The notes beneath the pieces were generated by a model, which did not search any database, was not told where the DNA came from, and saw only the letters and a program-made list of their open reading frames with translations. A DNA stretch of 64,000 nucleotides from Sphingomonadaceae bacterium 3R27E2-A (GTDB lineage Bacteria > Pseudomonadota > Alphaproteobacteria > Sphingomonadales > Sphingomonadaceae), in assembly GCA_005503165.1 (NCBI GenBank), contig SCNT01000015.1, forward strand, positions 1-64,000, written 5' to 3'. The translations under genes and the position numbers were made by a program. How positions within the stretch are numbered: position 1 is the stretch's first letter; each line of letters opens with the position of its first letter. This document shows positions 24,748 through 33,860 of this stretch, one piece after another.

Positions 24748-24773
24748 TCCCCTACATTCGGGGATTTTTTTTT
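24748..24773 (+). terminator. Possible Rho-independent terminator before the packaging genes
   Basis: A short TCCCC/GGGGA stem with a 7-nt loop is followed by nine T residues at 24765-24773. It lies between the HNH gene and the terminase small subunit gene. Confidence 0.45.
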
Positions 24774-24798
24774 GTGTTTTGGGATTTTGGAGGGCTGG

Positions 24799-25272
24799 GT
24801 GAGCGAGGAGGTGCTGGATTTGTTCGGGCACCCGGTGGTGTTCGCCAAGCCTGCGGAGCGGGGGCGGCCTGAGCATCAGCCAACCATCGAGAATCACAAC
24901 AAAATTTTGTTGCTCGCGGCGACCAAGCATTCGTTGAAGGAATGCGCGACGGCGGTCGGGCTGTCGGTGCCAACGTTGCGGAAGCATTATTTTTCCGCGG
25001 TCCAACTGTTCGATCGTGCCAAGCTGATGGTCCAGGGCGAGCGTCTGGCGCAGCTTTTCGCCGAGGCGGCGAAAGGAAATGTCGCCGCGATCAAGGAACT
25101 GGGCAAGGAAATCGAGCGCGGCGAGCTGCGCGCGCTGGGCGAGCGGGTCAAGGACCGCGGCAAGGGCGACAAGCCGGCTCCGCCGAAGGGCCTGAAAGAG
25201 CAGCGGAAGGTGGCGGCGCAGGGTGTGACCGGGCTGTTCGAGCCCCGCCAGCCGCCGCGATCGCTGCAATAG
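24799..25272 (+). CDS. Terminase small subunit (putative)
   Basis: The 157-residue product starts at GTG with GGAGG 5 bp upstream. ECATAVGLSVPTLRKHYFSA (~residues 50-70) is a helix-turn-helix and the C-terminal half is charged helix. Position directly before the large subunit supports TerS, which recognises the packaging site. Confidence 0.68.
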   Translation: MSEEVLDLFGHPVVFAKPAERGRPEHQPTIENHNKILLLAATKHSLKECATAVGLSVPTLRKHYFSAVQLFDRAKLMVQGERLAQLFAEAAKGNVAAIKELGKEIERGELRALGERVKDRGKGDKPAPPKGLKEQRKVAAQGVTGLFEPRQPPRSLQ

Positions 25273-25278
25273 GCGAGC

Positions 25279-27018
25279 ATGGCGCGGCCGAAATGGTCGA
25301 CCGCCTGCCCCGATTGGGAGCAGCGGATCGTCGAGCGACGGTCGCTGGTGCCGGTCGGCGCGCTGTTCCCCGAGGTCGGGGCGCGCGCGCTGGCGGTGTT
25401 CAAGAGTCTGCAGGTCACAGACCTGCCGCAAAAGAAGGATGGTAGCTACCCCAGGCTGGGCGAAATCTGCGACCTGTTCGTGTTCCACCTGGTGCTGGCG
25501 CTGTTCGGTTCGGAGGATCCCGAGACCGGCGAGCGGCTGGTCAAGGAATTCCTGCTGTTGATCAGCAAGAAGAACGGTAAGTCGACGATCGCCGCGGGCA
25601 TCATGCTGACCGCATTGATCATCAACTGGCGCACCGAAAACGGGCTGATGATCATCGCCCCGACGATCAAGGTGGCAGGCAACAGCTTCAACCCTGCCGC
25701 CGGCATGGTGCGCGCGGACGCCGAGCTGTCGCAGCTGCTGCACATCGTCGAGCATAAGCGGACGATCCAGCATCGCGTGACGCGCGCCGAGCTGACGATC
25801 GTGGCGGCGGACAGCGACACGGTCGGCGGCAACAAGGCCGGGTTCGTGCTGGTCGAGGAGCTGTGGCTGTTCGGAAAGAACGGCAAGGCCGCGGCGATGC
25901 TGGTCGAAGCGACGGGTGGTTTGGCGACGAAGCCGGAAGGCTTCATCGGCTATATCACGACGCACAGCGACGAGCCGCCGGCGGGGGTGTTCAAGACGAA
26001 GCTGGCCTATGCCCGCGACGTGCGCGACGGGGTGATCGACGACCCGGCATTCCTGCCGGTGCTGTACGAGTGGCCGGCGGCGATGCTGGAAGCGGAGTCC
26101 TATCTGGATCCCGAGTGCTTCTATGTCACAAACCCCAGCATGGGGCGGTCGGTGACCGAGGCGTTCCTGCTGCGCGAACTGGGCAAGGCGCAGGCGGGCG
26201 AGGGCGAGGAAGATATTCAGGTCTTTCTGGCCAAGCATCTGAACGTCGAAATCGGGCTGCGGCTGCGGCGCGATCGGTGGTCGGCTGCGACAAAATGGGA
26301 GGGCGCCGCAGAACCGGCGCTTGACCTTGATGCGTTACTGGCACGGTGCGAGGTCGTCGTGGTCGGGATCGATGGCGGCGGTAGCGACGATCTCTTCGGC
26401 TTCGCAGCTGTCGGACGAGAACGCGATACAGGATTGTGGTTGGTCTGGGCGCATGCGTGGGCTCACCGCATCGTCCTGGAGCGGCGTAAGTCGATCGCGT
26501 CGGCGTTGCATGGCTTTGCGGCCGATGGTGATTTGACGTTTGTCGATAGGATTCAAGACCTCCTAGATCAGATGGCGGCGCTGGCACGGAAGATTCATGC
26601 GACCGGACTGATGCCCAAGCTGGGCGCGATCGGCATCGATCCTTGGCTGATGGGGCCGATTATCGAGGCGCTGGTCGATGCCGGGTTTGACCCGGGCGAT
26701 GAAGCGATGAAGCGGACTGGCGAACTGGTGCCGATCAAGCAGGGCGTCGCGCTATCGAGTGCGATCAACACGGTGCAGTACAAGCTTGATGATGACCTGC
26801 TGAGGCACGACGGGTCGGCCATGATGGCGTGGGTCGTGTCGAATGCTCTGGTCCAGCTGCGCGGATCGAACCGGTACGTAAGCAAGGAATTGTCGGGGGC
26901 GGGCAAGATCGACCCGCTGATCGCCGTGCTGAACGCGGTGAAGGTGATGGAGACGGGGCCGGTGGCGGGCGGATTGCAGGCTTCGGTCTATCGCGAGCGC
27001 GGGTTGATTACGATTTGA
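25279..27018 (+). CDS. Terminase large subunit
   Basis: The 579-residue protein has the ATPase Walker A ISKKNGKST (~residues 95-103), Walker B GFVLVEELW (~187-195) and a C-terminal RNase H-like nuclease with GIDGGGSDDLFG (~362) and GIDPW. It packages phage DNA into proheads. The nuclease part (about 26330-26870) uses a less GC-biased codon set than the ATPase part, as after recombination. Confidence 0.94.
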   Translation: MARPKWSTACPDWEQRIVERRSLVPVGALFPEVGARALAVFKSLQVTDLPQKKDGSYPRLGEICDLFVFHLVLALFGSEDPETGERLVKEFLLLISKKNGKSTIAAGIMLTALIINWRTENGLMIIAPTIKVAGNSFNPAAGMVRADAELSQLLHIVEHKRTIQHRVTRAELTIVAADSDTVGGNKAGFVLVEELWLFGKNGKAAAMLVEATGGLATKPEGFIGYITTHSDEPPAGVFKTKLAYARDVRDGVIDDPAFLPVLYEWPAAMLEAESYLDPECFYVTNPSMGRSVTEAFLLRELGKAQAGEGEEDIQVFLAKHLNVEIGLRLRRDRWSAATKWEGAAEPALDLDALLARCEVVVVGIDGGGSDDLFGFAAVGRERDTGLWLVWAHAWAHRIVLERRKSIASALHGFAADGDLTFVDRIQDLLDQMAALARKIHATGLMPKLGAIGIDPWLMGPIIEALVDAGFDPGDEAMKRTGELVPIKQGVALSSAINTVQYKLDDDLLRHDGSAMMAWVVSNALVQLRGSNRYVSKELSGAGKIDPLIAVLNAVKVMETGPVAGGLQASVYRERGLITI

Positions 27019-27028
27019 AAGGGCAGGG

Positions 27029-28309
27029 ATGGGTTGGCTTCGGGACTGGTTTGCGTCGTTGAACGCGGCCAGCGCCATGACTGCGCCTGCCCCACGGGCC
27101 AGCGTGGCGACCGGCGATCCGGTGATCTTGACGACGCCGGCGGAAATCGAGGAAGCGCTGCGGCGTGGGAATTCCACGGCGTCGGGGCAGTCGGTCACGC
27201 CCGACTCGGCGATGCGGACGGCGGCTGTCTATGCCTGCGTTCGGCTGATCTGCGGGGCGACGTCGACGATGCCGCGCCAGTTGAAGCGCCGGGTCGATGC
27301 GCGGACGCGCGAGGATGCAAGCGACCATAGTCTGTGGGAGATTTTGAACCGGCGCCCGAACGTGTGGCAGAAGCCGTCCCAGTTCGTTCAGATGATGCAG
27401 GCGCATGTCCTGTTGCGCGGCAATGGCTATGCCAAGATCACGCGCGGGGTGCGAGGCGAGGTGCTGGCGCTGACGCCGCTGAATCCGGATCGGGTGCATA
27501 CGACCCAGCGCGACGATCTGCGCAAGCAGCATGAATGGACCCGCAAGGACGGGTCGCGCTTCGTGTTCGACCAGGATGAAGTGATGCACCTGTTCGGGCT
27601 GACGCTGGACGGTATCACGGGTGTGACGCCGATCCGTTATGCTCGCGAGACGATCGGGCTGGCGCTGGCAATGGAACAGCACGGCGGGGCCACGTTCCGC
27701 AACGGGGCGCAGGTGTCCGGTGCGTTGAAGCTGCCGCAGGGGCAGACGCTGGGCGATGAGCAGCGCGAGCGGCTCAAGGGCGATATGGATGATTTCCGCC
27801 AGGGCGGGTCGCGCGAGGGCAAGGTGATCCTGCTGGAGGATGGGCTGGATTATGTCCGCATGGCGCTGACCGCCGAGGATGCGCAGTGGATCGAGGGGCG
27901 GAAGTTCAGCCGCAGCGACATCGCGATGTTTTTTGGCGTGCCGCCGCACATGATCGGCGACACCGACAAGTCGACCAGCTGGGGCACCGGGATCGAAGCG
28001 CAGACGCAGGGTTTCGTGACCTTCACGCTCGAGCCGCATCTGGCGATGTGGGAGGAAGCGTATAACGGCGATTGCCTGGATGCGCAGCGCGATCGCGGAA
28101 TCTATGTGCGGCTGAACCGCAATGCGCTGGTGCGCGGGGACATCAAGGCCCGCTGGGAAGCCTATGTAAAGGCGATGCAGTGGGGGGCGATGTCGCCGAA
28201 CGAAGTTCGCGAGCTAGAAGATCAAAACCCCCGCGATGGAGGGGATATCTATTATCCGCCGCCGAACATGACGGCGCCGACCGGAGGGAATGACGATGTC
28301 GTTGCGTAA
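27029..28309 (+). CDS. Portal protein (HK97 family)
   Basis: The 426-residue product has VYACVRLICGATSTMP, LLRGNGYAKITRG and the conserved FFGVPPHMIGDTDKSTSWG near residue 310, the signature of HK97 portals. Twelve copies form the DNA channel at the head vertex. It follows TerL and precedes the protease, the canonical order. Confidence 0.95.
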   Translation: MGWLRDWFASLNAASAMTAPAPRASVATGDPVILTTPAEIEEALRRGNSTASGQSVTPDSAMRTAAVYACVRLICGATSTMPRQLKRRVDARTREDASDHSLWEILNRRPNVWQKPSQFVQMMQAHVLLRGNGYAKITRGVRGEVLALTPLNPDRVHTTQRDDLRKQHEWTRKDGSRFVFDQDEVMHLFGLTLDGITGVTPIRYARETIGLALAMEQHGGATFRNGAQVSGALKLPQGQTLGDEQRERLKGDMDDFRQGGSREGKVILLEDGLDYVRMALTAEDAQWIEGRKFSRSDIAMFFGVPPHMIGDTDKSTSWGTGIEAQTQGFVTFTLEPHLAMWEEAYNGDCLDAQRDRGIYVRLNRNALVRGDIKARWEAYVKAMQWGAMSPNEVRELEDQNPRDGGDIYYPPPNMTAPTGGNDDVVA

Positions 28310-29144
28310 TCCGCCGCAGGCGAAGGCGCCGCCGCGGCCCAAGAATTTCCGGTGGGACGCGCCGAGCGACGTGCTGGAGAATTGGGCGGCAAACCCGCTG
28401 GCCGCCGCCGAAAGCGGCGACACGGTGATCAACATGTTCGACGTCATCGGTTACGATTATTGGGATGGCGGCGGCATCACGGCGAAGTGGGTGTCGGAGC
28501 AGTTGAACGCGGCGCGCGGCCGCGCGGTGACGGTGAACATCAACTCGCCGGGCGGCGACATGTTCGAGGGTATCGCGATCTATAACCTGTTCGCGCAATA
28601 CCCTGGCGAGGTGACGGTCAATGTCGTCGCGCTGGCGGCCTCGGCGGCGTCGATCATCGCGATGGCGGGCGACACGGTGAACATGGCGACGGGGTCGTTC
28701 CTGATGATCCACAATTGCTGGGGCATCGTCGTCGGCAACCAGAACGACATGCGCGGCGCCGCCGACCTGTTCGCCACCTTCGACGGGGCGCTGGCGGATA
28801 TCTATGACGAGCGCGCCAGCATCAGCCGCGACGAGATCGTCGCGATGATGGATGCGGAAAGTTTCATTTCGCCCGCCGACGCGATCGCCAAAGGCTTTGC
28901 CGACGCTATGCTCGACGCGGCGAAGGTCGAGGCCAAGGCGTCGTCGCAGGTCGATGGCGCGATCATGGCCCGCCGCCGGATGGAGGCCGCCCTGGCCCGA
29001 GCCGATATTTCGCGCCCCGATCGTCGCCAGATGATCGAAGCGCTGGGGGGCCCGCGCGATGCAACCCCCCGACCCGACGCCCAGCGCGATGCAAGCGTCA
29101 CCGCAGGGATCCAGTCCCTGATCCAGAAAATGGCCAGCGCATAG
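28296..29144 (+). CDS. ClpP-like head maturation protease
   Basis: The ATG at 28296 has GGAGG 8 bp upstream; the ATG at 28290 is too close. NINSPGGDMFEGIAIYNLF is the ClpP-type oxyanion region, ALAASAASIIAMAGD contains the catalytic Ser and MIHNCWG the catalytic His. It cleaves scaffold or capsid N-termini during prohead maturation. It overlaps the portal end by 14 bp. Confidence 0.93.
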   Translation: MSLRNPPQAKAPPRPKNFRWDAPSDVLENWAANPLAAAESGDTVINMFDVIGYDYWDGGGITAKWVSEQLNAARGRAVTVNINSPGGDMFEGIAIYNLFAQYPGEVTVNVVALAASAASIIAMAGDTVNMATGSFLMIHNCWGIVVGNQNDMRGAADLFATFDGALADIYDERASISRDEIVAMMDAESFISPADAIAKGFADAMLDAAKVEAKASSQVDGAIMARRRMEAALARADISRPDRRQMIEALGGPRDATPRPDAQRDASVTAGIQSLIQKMASA

Positions 29145-29168
29145 GCGCCGCCGAAAGGAGCAAGTGAC

Positions 29169-30446
29169 ATGAAGAAGACTATCGCCCCGCGCTTTCGCGG
29201 GATCGTCGCCGTGCGCGCCGACGGTTCGGACCTGCCGGGCCAGCTGGCGCAGCTGAACACGGCCTTCGCCGCGTTCCAGGAAAAGCAGGAAGCCCGCATC
29301 GCCGCACTCGAGAGTGGCCGCGACGATGTGGTCGACCGCGAGCAGGTCGAGCGCATCAACACCGACATCAGCGCGCTGACCACCGCGGTCAACGAAACCA
29401 AGGCGGCGCTCGATGCGGCGCGTATCGGCGGAGCCGGCAGTTTGCTGACCGCCGAAGCGCAGGCGCACCGGCAGGCGTTCAACGCGCATCTGCGCCGCGG
29501 GGTCGAGCCCGAGAACGGCATGCGCGCGCTGGAGGTGCAGGCCGCGCTGACCACCGACAGCGACCCTGACGGCGGCTTTCTGGTCCCCGCCCCGATGGAA
29601 GACGGCATCGAGCGGGTGCTGGGCGTGGTTTCGGCCATGCGCATGATCTCGCGCGTGGTGTCGGTCGGTGGCGGCGGATACCGGAAGATCGTCAACCTGG
29701 GCGGCGCCACGTCGGGCTGGGTCGGCGAGCGCGAGGCGCGGCCTGAAACGGATGCGCCTCGTTTGTCGGAAATCAGCGTGCCGGCAGGCGAACTCTACGC
29801 CAATCCCGCGGCGACCCAGCGCATGCTGGACGACGCGGCGTTCGACGTCGAGGCCTGGCTGGCCGAGGAAATCGGTATCGAGTTCGCCGAGGAAGAGGCG
29901 GTCGCCTTCATCAACGGCGACGGCGTGAACAAGCCGCGCGGTATCCTGGCATACGACAAGATCGCCAACGCCAGCTATGCCTGGGGCAAGACCGGGTTCG
30001 TGGTGTCGGGCAAGGCCGACGGTTTCCTGGTCCCGACGACCACGGCGTCGCCCGCCGATGCCCTGGTCAACCTGTACCATGCGCTGAAGGCGGGTTACCG
30101 CAACGGCGCGAGCTGGGTGATGAGCGATCCGACGGTCGCGCTGATCCGCCAGTTCAAGGACGGCGACGGCACCTGGCTGTGGCAGCCCCCGACGGCGGAG
30201 TCGCCCGAGCTGGTGCTGGGCAAGCCGGCCTATACCGACGACAATATGGACGCGGTCGCGGCGAACAAGTTCCCCGTCGCGTTCGGCGATTTCCGCCGCG
30301 CCTATACGATCACCGATCGCATCGGCACGCGCATCCTGCGCGACCCGTTCACCAACAAGCCCTTCGTGCATTTCTATGCCACGAAGCGCGTTGGCGGCGG
30401 CATCACCAACTTCGAAGCGATCAAGCTGCTGCAGATCAGCACCTGA
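29169..30446 (+). CDS. Major capsid protein (HK97 fold)
   Basis: The 425-residue protein has an N-terminal coiled-coil delta domain (QLAQLNTAFAAFQEKQEARI to about residue 95) that is normally removed by the protease, and then the HK97 fold (ALTTDSDPDGGFLVPAPMED, SEISVPAGELYANPAATQRM, FINGDGVNKPRGIL). It forms the head shell. Confidence 0.95.
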   Translation: MKKTIAPRFRGIVAVRADGSDLPGQLAQLNTAFAAFQEKQEARIAALESGRDDVVDREQVERINTDISALTTAVNETKAALDAARIGGAGSLLTAEAQAHRQAFNAHLRRGVEPENGMRALEVQAALTTDSDPDGGFLVPAPMEDGIERVLGVVSAMRMISRVVSVGGGGYRKIVNLGGATSGWVGEREARPETDAPRLSEISVPAGELYANPAATQRMLDDAAFDVEAWLAEEIGIEFAEEEAVAFINGDGVNKPRGILAYDKIANASYAWGKTGFVVSGKADGFLVPTTTASPADALVNLYHALKAGYRNGASWVMSDPTVALIRQFKDGDGTWLWQPPTAESPELVLGKPAYTDDNMDAVAANKFPVAFGDFRRAYTITDRIGTRILRDPFTNKPFVHFYATKRVGGGITNFEAIKLLQIST

Positions 30447-30471
30447 TTTCGGGCTCTGCCCGGGTCGTGGG

Positions 30472-30502
30472 GACGGCGGTTCACCGTATGGGGACCGCCG
30501 TC
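30472..30502 (+). terminator. Hairpin after the capsid gene
   Basis: A perfect 9-bp stem (GACGGCGGT / ACCGCCGTC) with a 13-nt loop lies between the capsid gene and the next gene, without a T tract. It may trim or stabilise the capsid mRNA. Confidence 0.4.
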
Positions 30503-30540
30503 GTCGCGAAGCCTTCCCCCAATTTCGAAAGGATCGACCG

Positions 30541-30978
30541 ATGAAGGATTTTCACAGCGGCGTCGCCGCGGTCACGCTGCTGGCAGCGGCCGCCTACAAC
30601 GCCGACAACACGCCCGACGCCATCGACCTGCAGGGGTTCGACGCCGCCGAAATCCTGCTCGCCATTGGCGTCGGCGGAATCACGTTCAGCGGCACCAACA
30701 AGGTCGAATTCAAGCTGACCCACAGCGACGACGATTCGACCTATACCGCCGTTACGACCGCCGACATGCTGGGCGTCACGGTCGCATCGGGCGGGATCAT
30801 CAAGTCGCTGATCGCTGCTCACGCGGCGGCGGCGACTTATCGCTTCGGCTATGTCGGCGGCAAGCGCTACCTCAAGCTGCTCGCCGATTTCAGCGGGACG
30901 CATGGCACGGCGACGCCGCTGGCCGCGATCCTGCTGAAGGGCAAACCGCAACTCGCCCCTGTCGCCGACGCGGCCTGA
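30541..30978 (+). CDS. Putative head decoration protein
   Basis: The 145-residue product begins MKDFHSGVAAVTLLAAAAYN and has a beta-rich body (GGITFSGTNKVEFKLTHSDD, RFGYVGGKRYLKLLADF). Similar small proteins lie between capsid and connector genes in related prophages. A structural role is inferred from position and composition. Confidence 0.5.
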   Translation: MKDFHSGVAAVTLLAAAAYNADNTPDAIDLQGFDAAEILLAIGVGGITFSGTNKVEFKLTHSDDDSTYTAVTTADMLGVTVASGGIIKSLIAAHAAAATYRFGYVGGKRYLKLLADFSGTHGTATPLAAILLKGKPQLAPVADAA

Positions 30979-30986
30979 GGCTGAGC

Positions 30987-31027
30987 GGGCGCGCGGGGCG
31001 GTCCCTTGGCTCCGCGCGCCCTTTGTT
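30987..31027 (+). terminator. Terminator-like hairpin after the decoration gene
   Basis: A 10-bp GC-only stem (GGGCGCGCGG / CCGCGCGCCC) with a 15-nt loop is followed by TTTGTT. It separates the capsid-decoration pair from the connector genes. Confidence 0.5.
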
Positions 31028-31050
31028 CCTGACTTCAGCGAGAGGCGGCG

Positions 31051-31635
31051 ATGATCTTCACGCTTGATATCGCCGCGCTGCCCGAGGGGTATGGCGAGGC
31101 GCTGTTGCCGCTGGCGGCGGCGAAGGCGCATCTGGGGGTGCTGGAGGATGACGACGACGATCTGATCGAGGCGCTGCGCGACGCGGCGATCGTGATGGTC
31201 GAGAATTACACCGGGCTGATCCTGGGGCCGCGCACCGGCGCCGATGCGCTGGTGTGGCGGGCGGAAGGGTTGCCCGCGCCCGGCTGTTCGCTGGCGCTGG
31301 GCGTGCGCCCGGTGACGGCGATCGATAGCGTGGCGTACCTCGACAGCGACGGGGCCGAGGCCGCGGTCGATGTAGAGACGCTGCGCATCGTGGGTGACGA
31401 CGGCTGCGTGCCGGTGACCGGGAGCCGCTGGCCTTACGCCAGCGGCGGCGTGGTGGTGACTTTCTCCGCCGGGCTCGCCGATGGCGCCGCGCCGGCGCCG
31501 TTGATCGCCGCGGCGCGGATGTTCCTCGCGACGCTGTACATGCAGCGCGAGACGGTGGTTGTCGGCACGATCAGCGGCGAGGTGCCGCAGGGGTTCAAGA
31601 TGCTGTGCCAGCCCTATCGGCGGCTGCGCGTCTGA
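31051..31635 (+). CDS. Head-tail connector protein (gp6-like)
   Basis: The 194-residue protein has PLAAAKAHLGVLEDDDDDLI near residue 20, then ALRDAAIVMVENYTG, the conserved N-terminus of the phage gp6/phiE125 gp8 head-tail adaptors. It forms a ring under the portal. Confidence 0.82.
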   Translation: MIFTLDIAALPEGYGEALLPLAAAKAHLGVLEDDDDDLIEALRDAAIVMVENYTGLILGPRTGADALVWRAEGLPAPGCSLALGVRPVTAIDSVAYLDSDGAEAAVDVETLRIVGDDGCVPVTGSRWPYASGGVVVTFSAGLADGAAPAPLIAAARMFLATLYMQRETVVVGTISGEVPQGFKMLCQPYRRLRV

Positions 31636-31973
31636 TGCTGGGCGCGGGGCGGTACGACCGCAAGATCGCCTTCAAGCGGGTGACGATCACCAAGGCGGGG
31701 GTGGGTACCGAAAAGGAGGTCTTTGCCGACTGGTCGCCGCCGCTGCTGGCGATGGCGACGGTGTCGTTCGGATCGGCGCAGGAACGCCGCGACGCGGGAT
31801 CGGCCGAGGCGCAGCAGATGGCGACGTTCCGGGTGCGGTCGATGGCGCGGTACCGCACGGTGACCGAGCGCGACGCGATTTTCTATGGCGGCGCGCATTG
31901 GGGGATCACCGGCATCGTCGAGGTCGGGCCGCGCGCGGAAGAGATCGAGTTCACCGCGGCGCGCCGCCGCTGA
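31635..31973 (+). CDS. Head closure / head-tail adaptor protein
   Basis: The 112-residue product starts MLGAGRYDRKIAFKRVT (TGATG overlap) and includes ATFRVRSMARYRTVTERDAI and HWGITGIVEVG, matching the SPP1 gp16-like closure proteins. It plugs the connector channel. Confidence 0.82.
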   Translation: MLGAGRYDRKIAFKRVTITKAGVGTEKEVFADWSPPLLAMATVSFGSAQERRDAGSAEAQQMATFRVRSMARYRTVTERDAIFYGGAHWGITGIVEVGPRAEEIEFTAARRR

Positions 31974-31987
31974 GGATGGAGGCGAGC

Positions 31988-32197
31988 ATGACGGACATGG
32001 TGACGGTGCGGGTCGCGAAGCCGCACGACGGGCATGCGCTAGGCGACGAGTTCGCGATGCGTGCCGACGAGGCAGAGACGCAGGCCGGCTTCGGCTGGGT
32101 GAAGGTGCTGAAAAAGGATGGCAAACCGGTTCGAGTTCAAGGGCGGGCGCGAGCTCGAGGCAAAGCTGCGCCAGCTGGCGGATCAGAAGGCGGCTGA
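31988..32197 (+). CDS. Small hypothetical protein overlapping the gp10 gene
   Basis: The 69-residue product begins MTDMVTVRVAKPHDGHALGD and contains EAETQAGFGWVKVLKKDGKP. Its last 80 nt overlap the next gene in another frame. An ATG at 31976 is an alternative start. The function is unknown. Confidence 0.5.
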   Translation: MTDMVTVRVAKPHDGHALGDEFAMRADEAETQAGFGWVKVLKKDGKPVRVQGRARARGKAAPAGGSEGG

Positions 32198-32588
32198 CCG
32201 CATCGGCAATTTCGCGATCCGCAAGGGCGCGAAGCATCTGGAAAAGGCGATCCTGGACAATGCCCCGGTCGGCACCGCGCCGACCGCGCGGCGGCGCCGG
32301 ACGAAAAGCGGGGCGGTGACCACCGCCGATTACGGGCGGATCACCACGAACCTGCGCGTTCGCAAGTCGCGGGCGCGGATCGCGGTGGCCGACGTCGAAT
32401 ATGGGATCACGCGGGGCAATGCATTCTGGGCGAAGCTGGTGGAGTTCGGAACGGTGAAGATGCGCGCACAGCCCTTCGTCCGCCCGGCGGTCGATGCCGA
32501 GGGCGACGCGACGATCGAGGTGGTGAACGTCGAACTGGGCAAGTCGATCGAGCGCATTTTCAAGCGCCGCGGCATCGCGCTGGACTGA
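32118..32588 (+). CDS. HK97 gp10-like tail completion protein
   Basis: The 156-residue product has FEFKGGRELEAKLRQLADQK at the start and FWAKLVEFGTVKMRAQPFVRP in the middle, the conserved elements of HK97 gp10. It takes part in joining head and tail. Confidence 0.87.
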   Translation: MANRFEFKGGRELEAKLRQLADQKAADRIGNFAIRKGAKHLEKAILDNAPVGTAPTARRRRTKSGAVTTADYGRITTNLRVRKSRARIAVADVEYGITRGNAFWAKLVEFGTVKMRAQPFVRPAVDAEGDATIEVVNVELGKSIERIFKRRGIALD

Positions 32589-32591
32589 CCC

Positions 32592-32999
32592 ATGCCGATG
32601 GAGATCGACCTGGTGACGCGGCTGACCGCGGCGGCGACGCTGGCGGGCGAGGGTATCAGCTGGTTCGAACGCGCGGGCGATCCGGCGGCGACGACGGTGA
32701 TGATGACGCCGGTGTCGCCGGGGCGCGACTATACGCACGACGGGCCCGACGGGCTCGACGGGCCGCGGGTGCAGTTCAACTATGTCGGGACCGATCCCGA
32801 CGCGCTGCTGACGCTGCGCCAGCAGGTGCGCGACGCAATGGAACAGGTCGACCCGATCGCGGGCGAGACGGTGGGCGACACGATCTTCTGGCCCGCCGAG
32901 GTCGTGGGGTCGGGCGCGCTGCCGGTCGAGGATCTGGCGGATCAGACGCGGCTGTTCGGCCTGTATGACGACATGATGTTTCACCACCAGGCGGCGTAG
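32592..32999 (+). CDS. Tail terminator / DUF3168-like protein
   Basis: The 135-residue protein begins MPMEIDLVTRLTAAATLAGE and has PRVQFNYVGTDPDALLTLRQ, matching DUF3168/gp17-type tail completion proteins in size and position. The assignment is mostly by order. Confidence 0.7.
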   Translation: MPMEIDLVTRLTAAATLAGEGISWFERAGDPAATTVMMTPVSPGRDYTHDGPDGLDGPRVQFNYVGTDPDALLTLRQQVRDAMEQVDPIAGETVGDTIFWPAEVVGSGALPVEDLADQTRLFGLYDDMMFHHQAA

Positions 33000-33022
33000 C
33001 CGTTTCAGGAAAGGACTGGGAA

Positions 33023-33466
33023 ATGACGACGGCGGCACGGATCAACAAGGGCGCCAAGCTCTTCATGGGGACGGCGGCGGAATCGCTGACCGCGCTGGGC
33101 GAAATCCTGGACATCACCGAACCGGGCTTCACCCGCGAGGTGATCGACGCGACGACGCACGACAGCGGCGACGCGGCGGAATATATCGCCGAGGGCGTGT
33201 ACGACACGACCGAGATGACGGTCACGCTGCACTATGTCGCGGGCTCGACCAACGACGACGCGCTGATCGCGGCGGTGCAGGCGGTCGGCACCAGCGCCGT
33301 GCGCTATTTCAAGACGCAGCCGAAGGCCGCGACCGGGACCGAGGACCGCACCTTCGCCGGCTTCGTCACCGCGCTGAACTTCGACAGCAAGCCGGTGCGC
33401 GGCAAGCAGACGTGCCAGGTGACGATCAAGCCCACGGGCGCGATCACCCAGGGCGCCACCGCCTGA
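33023..33466 (+). CDS. Major tail tube protein
   Basis: The 147-residue product has TTAARINKGAKLFMG, ITEPGFTREVIDATTHDSGD and VTLHYVAGSTNDDALIAAVQ, typical of TP901-1/HK97-like tail tubes. It forms the tube through which DNA passes. Confidence 0.88.
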   Translation: MTTAARINKGAKLFMGTAAESLTALGEILDITEPGFTREVIDATTHDSGDAAEYIAEGVYDTTEMTVTLHYVAGSTNDDALIAAVQAVGTSAVRYFKTQPKAATGTEDRTFAGFVTALNFDSKPVRGKQTCQVTIKPTGAITQGATA

Positions 33467-33467
33467 C

Positions 33468-33860
33468 ATGCCCAAGGGCAAGGGTAAGGCGCCCCCCGCG
33501 GCGCCGATGGAATCGGCGCTGGCGGGCGAGGCGGCGCTGACGTTCCGCGGCGACCGCTATCTGCTGGCGCTGAACATGCCGGCGATCGAGCGGTTCGAAA
33601 CCGCGACCGACAAATCGCTGGTCGACCTGTTCGCGCAGTTCAGGCATCCGGGCCTGTTCGGAAATCCGCGCTGGTCGCACCTGGGCCAGTTGCTGCGCGC
33701 CGCGCTGGTCAAGCATCATGGCGATGGCATGCCCGACGACGACCGCCTGCTGGCGATGCTGAACGGCAAGGGCACGTTCGACGCGCTGAAGCTGGCGATC
33801 CAGCGCGCCTTTCCCGAAGAGGGCGAGGCCGAGGGGGAGCCGGTGCCCGCGGCGGACTGA
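33468..33860 (+). CDS. Tail assembly chaperone (gpG-like)
   Basis: The 130-residue product starts MPKGKGKAPPAAPMESAL and has LTFRGDRYLLALNMPAIERF, the GTA/HK97 tail chaperone motif. The frame ends at 33860. A run of five G (33833-33837) near the end and an open -1 frame beyond suggest ribosomal frameshifting into the next segment. Confidence 0.75.
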   Translation: MPKGKGKAPPAAPMESALAGEAALTFRGDRYLLALNMPAIERFETATDKSLVDLFAQFRHPGLFGNPRWSHLGQLLRAALVKHHGDGMPDDDRLLAMLNGKGTFDALKLAIQRAFPEEGEAEGEPVPAAD

